In this document: positions 18,686-27,248 of the stretch, piece after piece
Position numbering within the stretch: the stretch's first letter is position 1
Layout of the letters: each line of letters starts with the position of its first letter
Origin: Chelativorans sp.
GTDB lineage: Bacteria > Pseudomonadota > Alphaproteobacteria > Rhizobiales > Rhizobiaceae
Reading direction: 5' to 3'
Assembly: GCF_031180965.1 (NCBI RefSeq)
Contig: NZ_JAPSLH010000027.1
Coordinates: 1-58,355, forward strand
Length of the DNA: 58,355 nt
Translations under genes and position numbers: made by a program
The notes under the pieces: generated by a model
The model's database searches: none
What the model saw: the letters and a program-made list of their open reading frames with translations, nothing else
What the model was told of the DNA's origin: nothing

Positions 18686-19333
18686 CTATTGGCTCGCCCA
18701 TACGATGCGGGCGATCCACTCCATCTCCTCGTTGAGGAAGACGCGGTTGGGGTGGTCGGGGTTGAGCGACAAGAGCTCGATTTCGCTCGGGGTCTGACGG
18801 AAGAGGATTTTCGCCATCACCTCGCCTTCGGTGGTCTTGGCGACCACCCGATCGCCGCGCCGCACAGCGGCGGAAGGCTCCACGACGAGAACATCGCCGT
18901 TGCGGTAGAGCGGCAGCATCGAGTCGCCCTGCACCTCCAGCGCGTAAGCGGTCTCGCTGACCTGCCCAGGAAGATCGATCTGCTCCCAGCCTTCCCCCGA
19001 GGGGAAGCCGGCATCGGTAAAATAGCCGCCGGTCCCCGCCTGGGCAAAGCCGAGGAGCGGAACTCTGGTACGCCCGGGCCGCCGCCGGGGCTCCATCGTT
19101 CCGTCCACCAGGGCCATGAAGTCGCCGAGGGACGCGCCGGTTGCGTCGATGATCTTGGCAAGCGATTCCGTCGAGGGCCAGCGCGGCCGCCCATCCGCCG
19201 AATAGCGCTTGGACCGATTGAAGGCGGTGGAGTCGAGCCCCGCTTTTTTGGCAAGGCCAGAGGCGGATAGCGAATGCCGCGCGGCAAGCGCGTCGATAGC
19301 CGCCCAGACCTTTTCGTGCGAAAGCACGCCCAC
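18686..19333 (-). CDS. LexA-like repressor (HTH plus S24 peptidase domain)
   Basis: The 215-residue protein joins an XRE-like helix-turn-helix (residues 5-65; LSASGLAKKAGLDSTAFNRS) to a LexA/CI-type S24 domain. The serine of VQGDSMLP (Ser138) and the lysine of EGEVMAK (Lys175) are 37 residues apart, the same spacing as the LexA Ser/Lys dyad. An Ala-Gly pair in GFAQAGTGG (99-100) is a plausible autocleavage site. Such proteins often sit in prophages, but no phage gene is nearby and related proteins are chromosomal in rhizobia. Targets are unknown. Confidence 0.88.
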   Translation of the reverse strand: MGVLSHEKVWAAIDALAARHSLSASGLAKKAGLDSTAFNRSKRYSADGRPRWPSTESLAKIIDATGASLGDFMALVDGTMEPRRRPGRTRVPLLGFAQAGTGGYFTDAGFPSGEGWEQIDLPGQVSETAYALEVQGDSMLPLYRNGDVLVVEPSAAVRRGDRVVAKTTEGEVMAKILFRQTPSEIELLSLNPDHPNRVFLNEEMEWIARIVWASQ

Positions 19334-19418
19334 GACCTCCGCATTCTGCAGTCAAACAGGCAGAAAGCGCCTGCAGGTTCTTTGTATCCCCTGCCCAACG
19401 GCTTGTCCACAAACTGGC

Positions 19419-20036
19419 TCAGGGGGAGAAGGGCTTTCGCCCGCTCGCCAACGCCTGGTCAAGGTATTCGAGGCGGTCCTGACCCCAGAAGGGCTCGCCC
19501 TTGAGCACGAAGGCCGGTACCCCGACCACATCGGCGGCGATCGCCTCCTCCGAATTTCGCGCCCGGATTTCGGCGGTCTCGGACATGCGCGCCTGTTCCA
19601 GCACCGCATCTGCATCAAAGCCCTCGGAACGCAGATGCGCAGCGAGGATCGCCTCATCCGCTATGTCCTCCTCATTTGCCCATACGGAAGCCAGGACACG
19701 GTCCATATAGCTCAGCGGATCATGGCCGGCCTCAACGAGAGCGATGATGGTGTGCTCGGCGAGCCCCGGATCGACCGGCCAGTATCTCGGCTTGGTGTGG
19801 AGCGGCATGCCGCGATAGTCGGCGATGCGCTGCAGTTCTACCAGGCGGTAGCGCTGCCGCACCGTGGGTCGCTGCGCCAGGGGCAGAGCGCCCGAATTTT
19901 CGAAGACGCGCCCGAGATTCACCGGCTTCACCCGAACCTCCGCACCGTGCTTGTGGGCGATGGCGCGAAAGGTCTGGTGCCCCAGATAGGTGAAGGGAGA
20001 AATGGAAGTCATGTAGTAGTCGATAGTCACGGGCAT
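19419..20036 (-). CDS. 2-hydroxychromene-2-carboxylate isomerase family protein (DsbA-like fold)
   Basis: The 205-residue protein belongs to the HCCA isomerase/kappa-class glutathione transferase family. It has the N-terminal TIDYYMTSISPFTYLGHQTF (with the catalytic Ser/Thr region in place of the DsbA CxxC), VKPVNLGRVFENSGALPL, RYWPVDP and the C-terminal GVPAFVLKGEPFWGQDRLEY. True HCCA isomerases act with glutathione in naphthalene breakdown; most members have unknown substrates, and no aromatic pathway is in view. ATG 20036 is chosen because the family N-terminus starts there; the frame is open to 20255. It is the last gene of the minus-strand run that begins with fadE. Confidence 0.8.
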   Translation of the reverse strand: MPVTIDYYMTSISPFTYLGHQTFRAIAHKHGAEVRVKPVNLGRVFENSGALPLAQRPTVRQRYRLVELQRIADYRGMPLHTKPRYWPVDPGLAEHTIIALVEAGHDPLSYMDRVLASVWANEEDIADEAILAAHLRSEGFDADAVLEQARMSETAEIRARNSEEAIAADVVGVPAFVLKGEPFWGQDRLEYLDQALASGRKPFSP

Positions 20037-20097
20037 GGGTGCTCCGATATGCTTGAGGCGAAGGAGCCTAAAGGGTGCTGGCGCAACCGGGAAGGCA

Positions 20098-20646
20098 TCA
20101 GGCAAAACTTTTCGCCAGCCCCCTGATGCCCTGATGAGAAGCCATGAAGGCCCTCTCCTCCTCGCTCGGCGGGCGCGGGGGATGAGCGTTGCCGATGACC
20201 GCCGCCACTTCGCCCGTATCGAGGAAGCGGCGGTTGCGGAAATCGTAGACGCCACCGGTCGTCATGATGATCGCCGCGATGCGGCCGTCCGGGAACACGA
20301 AACGATGGCGGCCGATCACCTGCGTCCCTTCCCAGGTCTCCACCGTGGAGATGAGCTCGAAACGCTGCCACAACCGGATTTCGCGCAGATAGCTCACCTG
20401 CAGGCCGCCCAGTAGCGGGCCCCAGCCGCGCTTGCGCGCCGCCGAGAGCAGGCCGCTGCGGAAGAAGATGTCCATGCGGCCCAAATCCGCCAGCATCATG
20501 TAGCGGGCGTTGTTCATGTGAAGGTTCATGTCGATATCGGAGGGCAGGCAACGAAGCGCTATCCGGCTCTCGTCGTCGACCATCCGAAAATGTCCGCGGC
20601 GACGGCTTGTCGCCGCCACCCGCAGGAGCCGGAACCAGACATACAT
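20098..20646 (-). CDS. Hotdog-fold thioesterase-like protein (THEM6/4HBT type)
   Basis: The 182-residue protein resembles the 4HBT/THEM6-like acyl-CoA thioesterase group. It has CLPSDIDMNLHMNNARYMML followed by ADLGRMD, the HMNNxxY motif of this hotdog branch, and later LREIRLWQRFELISTVETWE. It probably hydrolyses an acyl thioester or is a structural relative without activity. ATG 20646 is chosen because GAGGGGGCCGC precedes it; the frame continues further but antisense-like. It starts 27 bases after the fadB/J stop, so cotranscription with beta-oxidation genes is likely and fits a role in acyl-CoA handling. Confidence 0.75.
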   Translation of the reverse strand: MYVWFRLLRVAATSRRRGHFRMVDDESRIALRCLPSDIDMNLHMNNARYMMLADLGRMDIFFRSGLLSAARKRGWGPLLGGLQVSYLREIRLWQRFELISTVETWEGTQVIGRHRFVFPDGRIAAIIMTTGGVYDFRNRRFLDTGEVAAVIGNAHPPRPPSEEERAFMASHQGIRGLAKSFA

Positions 20647-20672
20647 GCGGCCCCCTCGCCCTTCCTGCCCGG

Positions 20673-22895
20673 CTAAGCCGCTTTCTTCATCTCGCCGCTG
20701 CCTGCCGGCGCGAAGCGCGTATAAAAAGTCTCGCCCTTCTCGGCCATTTCCAGGAGCAGTCTTGGCGGCTTGAACTGCTTGCCGTACTTCTTCTGCAGCC
20801 GCTCCGCGCGCTTGACGAACTCGGCCGCGCCGACGCCGTCGATCAGCGAGAGCACGCCACCTGTATAGGGCGCGAAGCCGAAGGCGAGGATGGAACCCAC
20901 ATCCGCCTCGCGCGGATCGGTGACGATGCCCTCCTCCATCACGCGCGCGGCCTCGAGCGCGATCACATAAAGGAAGCGGGCCTTCAGCTCCTCGACATCG
21001 ATCCTGTCGGGGTCCTGCTGCCGATAGAGGTCTTTCAGGCCAGGCCATAGAAACTTTTTCGCCGGCTTGGCAGGGTATTCATAGAACCCCTTGCCGTTCT
21101 TGCGGCCATGCCTGCCGTGCTTGTCGACCATGGTGTCGATCAGCGCCATGTGGCGCGGATCGACTGCCTTCTCGCCCAGGTCGCGGATCGTCTGCTTCAT
21201 GATTTTTTGCGCGAGGTCGATCGCCGTCTCGTCGGTGAGCGCCAGCGGACCCACCGGCATGCCGGCCATCTTGGCTGCGTTCTCGATCATTGGCGCGGGC
21301 ACGCCCTCGATGAGCATGGAATAGGCTTCCTGCATGTAACGCAGCACGCAGCGGTTCACGTAGAAGCCGCGCGTGTCGTTGACCACGATCGGTGTCTTCT
21401 TGATGGCGCGGACATAGTCCATCGCCAGTGCCAGAGCCTTCTCGCCGGTCTTCTTGCCCATGATGATCTCGACCAGCATCATCTTGTCCACCGGCGAGAA
21501 GAAGTGGATGCCGATGAAGTTTTTCGGACGCTTCGAATTCTTCGCCAGCGCCGTGATCGGGATGGTCGACGTGTTGGAGGCAAAGATGGAGGAGGGCTTC
21601 AGCACGGCCTCGGCCTTCTCGGTCACCTCCTTCTTCACGGCCGAATCCTCGAACACCGCCTCGATGACGAGGTCGGCGCCTTCGAGCGCCGAATAATCCG
21701 GCGTGGCGGTGATGAGGGAGAGGAGCTTTTCCTTCTCCGCCGCCGTGGCGCGGCCCTTCTTGATGAGCCCGTCCATGAGGTTTGCGGAATGCGCCTTGCC
21801 CCTGTCGGCAGCCTCCTGGTCGCGGTCGACGAGCACGACCTGAATGCCCGCCTTGGCGGTGACATAGGCGATACCGGCGCCCATGAAGCCCGCGCCGAGC
21901 ACGCCGACCTTCTTCAGCTTCTTGGCCGGAACGTCCTTCGGCCGGCGCGCGCCCTTGTTCAACTCCTGCATGGAGACGAAGAGCGAGCGGATCATGGCCG
22001 CCGCTTCCTTCGATTGCATGATCTCGGTGAAATAGCGCTGCTCGATCCTAAGTCCGGTCTCGAACGGCACGAGAAGGCCCTCATAGACGCATTTCAAGAT
22101 GGCGGTGGCGGCGGGATAGTTGCCGTAGGTCTCACGGCGCAGGATGGCGATCGCCGCCGGCCAGAGATTGGCGCCCGCGGCCGAATAGACCGGCCCGCCC
22201 GGCAGCTTGAAGCCCTTCTCGTCCCAGGGCTGGACCGGCTTCAGGCCGTCCTTGATCATCTTCTTGGCGGCATCTATCAGCTTCCGGCGCGGAGCCACCT
22301 CGTGTATTAGCCCCATCGCCTTCGCCTTTTTGGGCGAAAGATTCTGACCGGAGGTGAGCATCTGCAGGGCTTCCTGCGTGTTGGCGAGACGCGGCACGCG
22401 CTGCGTGCCGCCGGCGCCCGGGAAGATGCCGACCTTCACCTCGGGCAGAGCAAGCTTGACCGAATCGTCTTCAACCGCCACGCGGCCGTGGCAGGCGAGC
22501 GAGAGCTCGAAGGCACCGCCCATGCAGGTGCCGTTGATGGCGGAGACCCAAGGCTTGCCGCAGGTTTCCAGTTTGCGCCAGAGCCAGCTCATCCGGCCGG
22601 CATTGTCGAAGAGCGCCCTGGTGGCCTTCTCGTGATCTTTGGCCTTGGTGGCGTGGAACTGGCCCAGCATCTTCTGCAGCATTGTGAGGTCGGCACCGCC
22701 GGAAAAACTGTCCTTGCCGGAGGTGAAGACCGCGCCCTTGATGCCCGCCTCGCCGGCAACGCGGTCGATGATCTGGTCGAGCTCCTGCATCACCTCTTCG
22801 GTGAAGACGTTCATGGAGCGGTCCGGCATGTTCCAGGTGACGAGCGCGATGCCGTCCGCGTCGGTCTCGACGGTGAAGTTCTTGTAGTCAGCCAT
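20673..22895 (-). CDS. fadJ: Fatty oxidation complex alpha subunit: enoyl-CoA hydratase / 3-hydroxyacyl-CoA dehydrogenase
   Basis: The 740-residue bifunctional protein has an N-terminal crotonase domain (residues 1-190, with GTCMGGAFELSLACHGRVAV and LPEVKVGIFPGAGGTQRVPR) and an NAD-binding 3-hydroxyacyl-CoA dehydrogenase domain (VGVLGAGFMGAGIAYVTA at about 330-347). The two C-terminal HAD domains follow (FIGIHFFSPVDKMMLVEII; FKPPRLLLEM). It hydrates enoyl-CoA and oxidises the 3-hydroxyacyl-CoA. FadB and FadJ cannot be separated by sequence alone; the symbol is provisional. The thiolase lies 179 bases upstream on the same strand, across a palindromic repeat element. Confidence 0.93.
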   Translation of the reverse strand: MADYKNFTVETDADGIALVTWNMPDRSMNVFTEEVMQELDQIIDRVAGEAGIKGAVFTSGKDSFSGGADLTMLQKMLGQFHATKAKDHEKATRALFDNAGRMSWLWRKLETCGKPWVSAINGTCMGGAFELSLACHGRVAVEDDSVKLALPEVKVGIFPGAGGTQRVPRLANTQEALQMLTSGQNLSPKKAKAMGLIHEVAPRRKLIDAAKKMIKDGLKPVQPWDEKGFKLPGGPVYSAAGANLWPAAIAILRRETYGNYPAATAILKCVYEGLLVPFETGLRIEQRYFTEIMQSKEAAAMIRSLFVSMQELNKGARRPKDVPAKKLKKVGVLGAGFMGAGIAYVTAKAGIQVVLVDRDQEAADRGKAHSANLMDGLIKKGRATAAEKEKLLSLITATPDYSALEGADLVIEAVFEDSAVKKEVTEKAEAVLKPSSIFASNTSTIPITALAKNSKRPKNFIGIHFFSPVDKMMLVEIIMGKKTGEKALALAMDYVRAIKKTPIVVNDTRGFYVNRCVLRYMQEAYSMLIEGVPAPMIENAAKMAGMPVGPLALTDETAIDLAQKIMKQTIRDLGEKAVDPRHMALIDTMVDKHGRHGRKNGKGFYEYPAKPAKKFLWPGLKDLYRQQDPDRIDVEELKARFLYVIALEAARVMEEGIVTDPREADVGSILAFGFAPYTGGVLSLIDGVGAAEFVKRAERLQKKYGKQFKPPRLLLEMAEKGETFYTRFAPAGSGEMKKAA

Positions 22896-22926
22896 TGGAG
22901 GTGCTCCCTCGATATTCTTCTACAAG

Positions 22927-23066
22927 CCTCCTCTCCGTCTCGGCTTCGCCTCGAGACCTCTCCCCCGCCTTCGTGGGGGGCGGAAGTGCGCCAAGCCTTT
23001 TATGGCCGGCGCTTCCTCTCCCCCTTCAGGGGGAGAGGTGCCGAGCAAAGAGAGGCGGAGAGAGGG
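22927..23066. repeat. Extragenic palindromic mosaic repeat (RIME-like)
   Basis: This stretch between the thiolase and fadJ genes is built from C/T-rich and G/A-rich arms that mirror each other over about 37 bases: CCTCCTCTCCGTCTCGG on the left against CCGAGCAAAGAGAGGCGGAG on the right. Inside it, 23015-23038 is a perfect 10-base stem (CCTCTCCCCC, loop TTCA, GGGGGAGAGG). The shape matches the intergenic mosaic repeats common in rhizobial genomes. Whether it is multi-copy here cannot be judged from one window. Confidence 0.65.
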
Positions 23067-23074
23067 CCATAAAA

Positions 23075-24283
23075 TCAAACCCGCTCGATGATCGTCGCCG
23101 TGCCCATGCCGGCGCCGATGCAGAGCGTTACCAGCGCCGTGTTCAGGTCGCGGCGCTCCAGCTCGTCCAGGACCGTGCCGAAGATCATGGCGCCGGTGGC
23201 GCCCAGCGGATGGCCCATGGCGATGGCGCCTCCGTTGACGTTGATCTTGTCGGGATCGATGTCGAAGGCCTGGATGTAGCGCAGGACGACCGAGGCGAAA
23301 GCCTCGTTGAGTTCGAAGAGGTCGATGTCCGAAAGCTTCATCTTCGCCTTCTTCAAAAGCTTTTCGGTCACGTCCACCGGGCCCGTGAGCATGATGGCCG
23401 GCTCCGAGCCGATATTGGTGAAAGCGCGGATTCTTGCGCGGGGTTTCACCCCGATCGCCTTGCCAGCATTCTTCGATCCAAGCAGAACCGCCGCCGCTCC
23501 GTCGACGATGCCGGAGGAATTGCCTGCATGGTGGACGTGGTTCACGCTTTCGATCTCGGGATAGCGCTGGACGGCCACCGCATCGAAGCCGCCCATCTCT
23601 CCTACCATCGTAAAGGAGGGGTTAAGGGAGGCCAGCGCCTGCATGTCCGTATCCGGCCGCATGTGCTCATCGCGGTCCAGAATGGTGAGGCCGTTTTGGT
23701 CCTTGATCGGGATGACGGAGTTCTTGAAATAGCCCTTGTCCCAGGCCTTCTTCGCGCGCTTCTGGCTTTCGACCGCGTAGGCGTCCACGTCGTCGCGCGA
23801 GAAGCCGTATTTGGTGGCGATAAGGTCAGCGGAGATACCCTGCGGCATGAAATAGGCGGGCAGGCCTACCGACGGGTCCATGAACCAGGCGCCGCCCGAC
23901 ATGCCCATGCCGACGCGCGACATCGACTCGACGCCCCCGGCGATGACGATCTCGTCCGACCCGCCGGCGATCTTCGCCGCGCCGAGATTGATGGAATCGA
24001 GACCGGAGGCGCAGAAGCGCGAGATCTGCATGCCCGGGGCTCTGTTGTCGTAGCCCGCCTCGAAGGCGGCTGAGCGCGGGATCACCGAGCCCGCCTCGCC
24101 CACCGGATCGACGCAGCCGAAGATGATGTCGTCGACCAGCCTGGTGTCCAACTCGTTTCGGTCGCGCACCGCCTCCAGCACCTTTGCCGCCAGGCGGACG
24201 GCAGGCACCTCATGCAGCGCGCCATCCTTCTTGCCGCGGCCGCGCGGCGTGCGCACGGCATCATAGACATAGGCGTCAGCCAT
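23075..24283 (-). CDS. fadA: Acetyl-CoA acyltransferase (thiolase)
   Basis: The 402-residue enzyme carries out the thiolytic last step of beta-oxidation. The nucleophilic cysteine is in [12 protein letters not shown] (Cys91), the acid/base pair is His358 in [15 protein letters not shown] and Cys388 in CIGAGMG. The length matches degradative thiolases. ATG 24283 is well supported by AAGGAGACAGAA; the frame is open to 24364 without family character. It lies between fadE and fadJ on the same strand, the usual alphaproteobacterial order. Confidence 0.95.
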   Translation of the reverse strand: MADAYVYDAVRTPRGRGKKDGALHEVPAVRLAAKVLEAVRDRNELDTRLVDDIIFGCVDPVGEAGSVIPRSAAFEAGYDNRAPGMQISRFCASGLDSINLGAAKIAGGSDEIVIAGGVESMSRVGMGMSGGAWFMDPSVGLPAYFMPQGISADLIATKYGFSRDDVDAYAVESQKRAKKAWDKGYFKNSVIPIKDQNGLTILDRDEHMRPDTDMQALASLNPSFTMVGEMGGFDAVAVQRYPEIESVNHVHHAGNSSGIVDGAAAVLLGSKNAGKAIGVKPRARIRAFTNIGSEPAIMLTGPVDVTEKLLKKAKMKLSDIDLFELNEAFASVVLRYIQAFDIDPDKINVNGGAIAMGHPLGATGAMIFGTVLDELERRDLNTALVTLCIGAGMGTATIIERV

Positions 24284-24368
24284 TTCTGTCTCCTTTAAAC
24301 CCCGATGATGCCAAACCCTGTCACCTCCCTCGCGCGGCAGGCCAAAGGCAGGCAATAAAGGCAAGTTT

Positions 24369-24397
24369 CATATCCGCGAACGTTCCATATTCGTGAA
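24369..24397 (-). promoter_or_regulatory. Tandem 12-base direct repeats ahead of fadA
   Basis: On the minus strand TTCACGAATATG (24397 to 24386) is followed by TTCGCGGATATG (24380 to 24369), matching at 10 of 12 positions and 17 bases apart start to start. Outer 7-base arms AGTTTCA (24364-24370) and TGAAACT (24394-24400) are also inverted copies. The block lies just after the fadE stop and about 86 bases upstream of the fadA ATG. It may bind a regulator; no protein is assigned. Confidence 0.4.
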
Positions 24398-24398
24398 A

Positions 24399-26189
24399 CT
24401 AGAACACCTCAGCCGGCATCGCCATCACAGTGTCCGCGCCGGAGGAAATTCGCGCAAGATGGGTTGATGTTTCCGGCATCGCCCGCTCCATGAAGAAGCG
24501 GCCAAGAACCAGCTTCTGTTCCAGGAAGCCCTTGTCGCCGCCCGCGGCGAGCCCGTCCTGCGCCACCTTCACCATGCGGCACCACATATACCCCAGTGCC
24601 ACCAGGCCGAAGAGGTGCATGTAATCGTAGGAGGCAGCGCCCGCATTGTCCGGCTTCTGTATGGCGTTCTGCATCAGCCACATCGTGGCCGCCTGCAGGT
24701 CGTTGAGGCCCTTCTTGAGCGCCTTGGTATAGGGCGCCATCTTCTCATCCGAGTGGTGCTCCTCGCAGAAATCGCCAACGGTCTTGAAGAACGCCTGCAC
24801 CGCGCGGCCGCCGTTTTGCGCCAGCTTGCGGCCGACGAGGTCGAGCGCCTGGATGCCGTTTGCGCCCTCATAGATCATGGCGATGCGGGCATCGCGCACG
24901 AACTGGCTCATGCCACTTTCTTCTATATAGCCGTGCCCGCCAAAGACCTGCTGGGCCATGACCGCATGCTCGAAACCTTTGTCGGTGAGCACGCCCTTCA
25001 GGACCGGCGTCATGAGAGCAAGATGGTCCTCCGCCGCCTGCCTTGTCTGCTCGTCCACACTGCGGTGAGCGATGTCGGACTGCAGCGCGGTCCACAGGAG
25101 CAGTGCGCGGCCAGCCTCGTTGAAGGCGCGGATGGTCATCAGGTTGCGGCGAATGTCCGGGTGGACGATGATCGGGTCAGCCTTCCTGTCGGGTGCCTTG
25201 GGGCCGGACAGGGAGCGGCCCTGGAGGCGCTCGCGCGCATAGTCCGCCGCGCTCTGGTAAGCCGCCTCGCCCACGGCAAGGCCCTGGAGCGCCACGCCGA
25301 GGCGGGCCTCGTTCATCATCGTGAACATGGCCTTCAGGCCACCATTCTCCGCGCCCAAGAGAAAGCCTTCCGCCTCGTCATAATTCATCACGCAGGTGGC
25401 GTTGCCGTGGATGCCCATCTTTTCTTCGATGGAGCCGCAGGATACGCCATTCGGGCCGGCCGGATTGCCGGACGCATCGAGCTTCAGCTTCGGCACGATG
25501 AAGAGCGAGATGCCCTTCGTGCCTTCGGGCGCGCCTTCGATGCGGGCCAGCACCAGGTGGATGATGTTTTCCGCCATGTCGTGCTCGCCGGCCGAGATGA
25601 AAATCTTCTGGCCGGAAATCTTGTAGCTGCCATTTCCATCGGGGACGGCCCTGGTGCGCAGGAGCCCCAGATCCGTGCCGCAATGCGGCTCGGTCAGGTT
25701 CATCGTCCCGGTCCAGAGGCCCTCGACCATTTTCGGCAGGTAGCGGCTCTTCTGCTCGTCAGTGCCGTGGGTGAGGATGGCGGCGATGGCGCCTTGCGTC
25801 AGGCCGGGATACATCATCAGCGCCATGTTGGCCGAGGAGAGGTATTCGCCGACGGCAGTGTGGACCAGATAAGGAAGCCCCTGACCGCCATATTCGACCG
25901 GCGCCGAAAGGCCCATCCACCCGCCCTCGCAATACTGCCGATAGGCTTCCGCAAAACCCTTCGGGGTGGTGACGGAACCGTCCTCGCGGCGCTTGCATCC
26001 TTCAACGTCGCCTATGCGATTCAAGGGCTGCATCACGTTTTCCGCGAGCTTCGCCCCCTCGTCCAGGATCGCTTCCAGCACATCCGGGGAAACATCGGCG
26101 AAGCCTGCCATGTTGTCGAAGCGTTGGAAATTGAGCACATCTCGGATGACGAAGGCGGTGTCCCGCACGGGTGCTCTGTAGGTCGGCAT
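24399..26189 (-). CDS. fadE: Acyl-CoA dehydrogenase, long FadE-type
   Basis: The 596-residue flavoenzyme makes the first beta-oxidation step, acyl-CoA to trans-2-enoyl-CoA. It has the N-terminal helical domain, the flavin-binding beta domain ([29 protein letters not shown]), the C-terminal helical domain with [17 protein letters not shown] around the catalytic glutamate region, and an extra C-terminal acetyl-CoA-dehydrogenase-like domain. At about 600 residues it belongs to the long group. ATG 26189 is chosen because GAGAGGACCTG precedes it. It is the first gene of the minus-strand fad run, with a palindromic operator candidate upstream. Confidence 0.93.
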   Translation of the reverse strand: MPTYRAPVRDTAFVIRDVLNFQRFDNMAGFADVSPDVLEAILDEGAKLAENVMQPLNRIGDVEGCKRREDGSVTTPKGFAEAYRQYCEGGWMGLSAPVEYGGQGLPYLVHTAVGEYLSSANMALMMYPGLTQGAIAAILTHGTDEQKSRYLPKMVEGLWTGTMNLTEPHCGTDLGLLRTRAVPDGNGSYKISGQKIFISAGEHDMAENIIHLVLARIEGAPEGTKGISLFIVPKLKLDASGNPAGPNGVSCGSIEEKMGIHGNATCVMNYDEAEGFLLGAENGGLKAMFTMMNEARLGVALQGLAVGEAAYQSAADYARERLQGRSLSGPKAPDRKADPIIVHPDIRRNLMTIRAFNEAGRALLLWTALQSDIAHRSVDEQTRQAAEDHLALMTPVLKGVLTDKGFEHAVMAQQVFGGHGYIEESGMSQFVRDARIAMIYEGANGIQALDLVGRKLAQNGGRAVQAFFKTVGDFCEEHHSDEKMAPYTKALKKGLNDLQAATMWLMQNAIQKPDNAGAASYDYMHLFGLVALGYMWCRMVKVAQDGLAAGGDKGFLEQKLVLGRFFMERAMPETSTHLARISSGADTVMAMPAEVF

Positions 26190-26257
26190 CAGGTCCTCTC
26201 CAGCACGCGTTGCCGGCCGCCTCCTGGGGACGGCCAAGTCGGGCTCGTCTTAGCAAG

Positions 26258-26283
26258 GTTTGACGTGCGCGTAAACGTCAAAC
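26258..26283 (-). promoter_or_regulatory. Candidate TetR-type operator upstream of fadE
   Basis: The stretch is GTTTGACGT-N8-ACGTCAAAC, a 26-base palindrome with two perfect 9-base arms. It starts 69 bases upstream of the fadE ATG, in a place suited to repressor binding. It resembles the palindromes bound by TetR/MerR-type regulators of fatty-acid and branched-chain acyl-CoA breakdown (PsrA/LiuR class, TTGACGT/TTTACGT half-sites). The binding protein is not encoded nearby. Confidence 0.55.
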
Positions 26284-26349
26284 GAGCGGGCCCTTGCCTC
26301 TGAGCTGCCTTCGCGTCTCCAGCCCGGACTTCAAATGCCGGCCGGGTGT

Positions 26350-27069
26350 TCACCTTCGGCTGGCCACAGCCGTCTCTCGTGCCGAGATCATCTTGTGCAA
26401 GTGCACCATCATCGCGCCGGCGAAGAGCGGCGTCAGCAGGTTCAGGAACGGCACGGCGAGGAAGCCCGCTATCACCAGGCCGGCCAGGAAGATCGTGCCG
26501 GCGTGGCGCCGGCGCAGCGCCTTTGCTTCGGTCTCGCTGCGGAAGCGCATGGCCGCGAACTCGAAGAACTCGCGGCTGAGAAGATAGGCATTGACGATGA
26601 AGAAGGCGATCAGGTTCACGCCCGGCACGAGAAGCAGGGTGAGAGCGATTAGATTGCCTATGATGACGACGGCGAAGAACTTGAGCGACAGGATGATGGA
26701 GCGGAAGAGCGGTACGGCCGCGCCCGGCGGATCCTGCGGATAGCTTTCCTTCTCCACCGCCTCGGCCACGTCATCGAGAAAAACGCCGGCGATCATGGCC
26801 GTGATTGGCGCGATGAGGAGCGCTAGGGCCAATGCCAGCCCAATGCCCGCGGCGATCGCCGCCAAGAGGCCCAGCCAGCCCGCCCACGAGGGCAGGCCGG
26901 GCAGGAGCGCATCGAGCCATGGCATGGCGTAGAGTTCAAACAACTCCCTTAGGCCGAACCACAGTCCGACGAGCACGAGCAGGGTCAGCCCGAGGGACTT
27001 GAAGAAGGCGCTGCGGAAGGGAGGCGAGAAAAGCTGTCCGGCGGCGGCGCGGGCGGCGTCGAAGATCAT
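26350..27069 (-). CDS. EI24-domain integral membrane protein (CysZ-like)
   Basis: The 239-residue protein has about five strongly hydrophobic segments (around 25-45, 60-90, 125-160, 195-220). It matches the EI24/CysZ domain: FFKSLGLTLLVLVGLWFGL near the start, IIGNLIALTLLLVPGVNLIA in the middle and a C-terminal FLAGLVIAGFLAVPFLNLLT. CysZ is a sulfate channel in gammaproteobacteria, but alphaproteobacterial EI24 proteins are mostly uncharacterised and no sulfur gene is adjacent. ATG 27069 is preferred; the longer open frame is unlikely. It is divergent from the sugar/adenosine kinase gene. Confidence 0.8.
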   Translation of the reverse strand: MIFDAARAAAGQLFSPPFRSAFFKSLGLTLLVLVGLWFGLRELFELYAMPWLDALLPGLPSWAGWLGLLAAIAAGIGLALALALLIAPITAMIAGVFLDDVAEAVEKESYPQDPPGAAVPLFRSIILSLKFFAVVIIGNLIALTLLLVPGVNLIAFFIVNAYLLSREFFEFAAMRFRSETEAKALRRRHAGTIFLAGLVIAGFLAVPFLNLLTPLFAGAMMVHLHKMISARETAVASRR

Positions 27070-27248
27070 GCGAGGCTCTCTTCCTTGGGTGGGCCTCGCC
27101 GCGAGATAGGCCGGCCGAACGGTGGGCGCAAGCGGAGCGCCCTCCGTCGCGCTTGCTCTGCTCCCGAAAGGCGAATGTAAGTAACCCTTGCAAATCCCGG
27201 TCGAGGCGATAAACCCCGCGAAACGCTTCGCGCCGCCCGGAGACCTTG

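Noticed and set aside
24615-26303. 562-codon open frame antisense to fadE
   Set aside because: The antisense product has no recognisable family and mirrors the fadE codon pattern.
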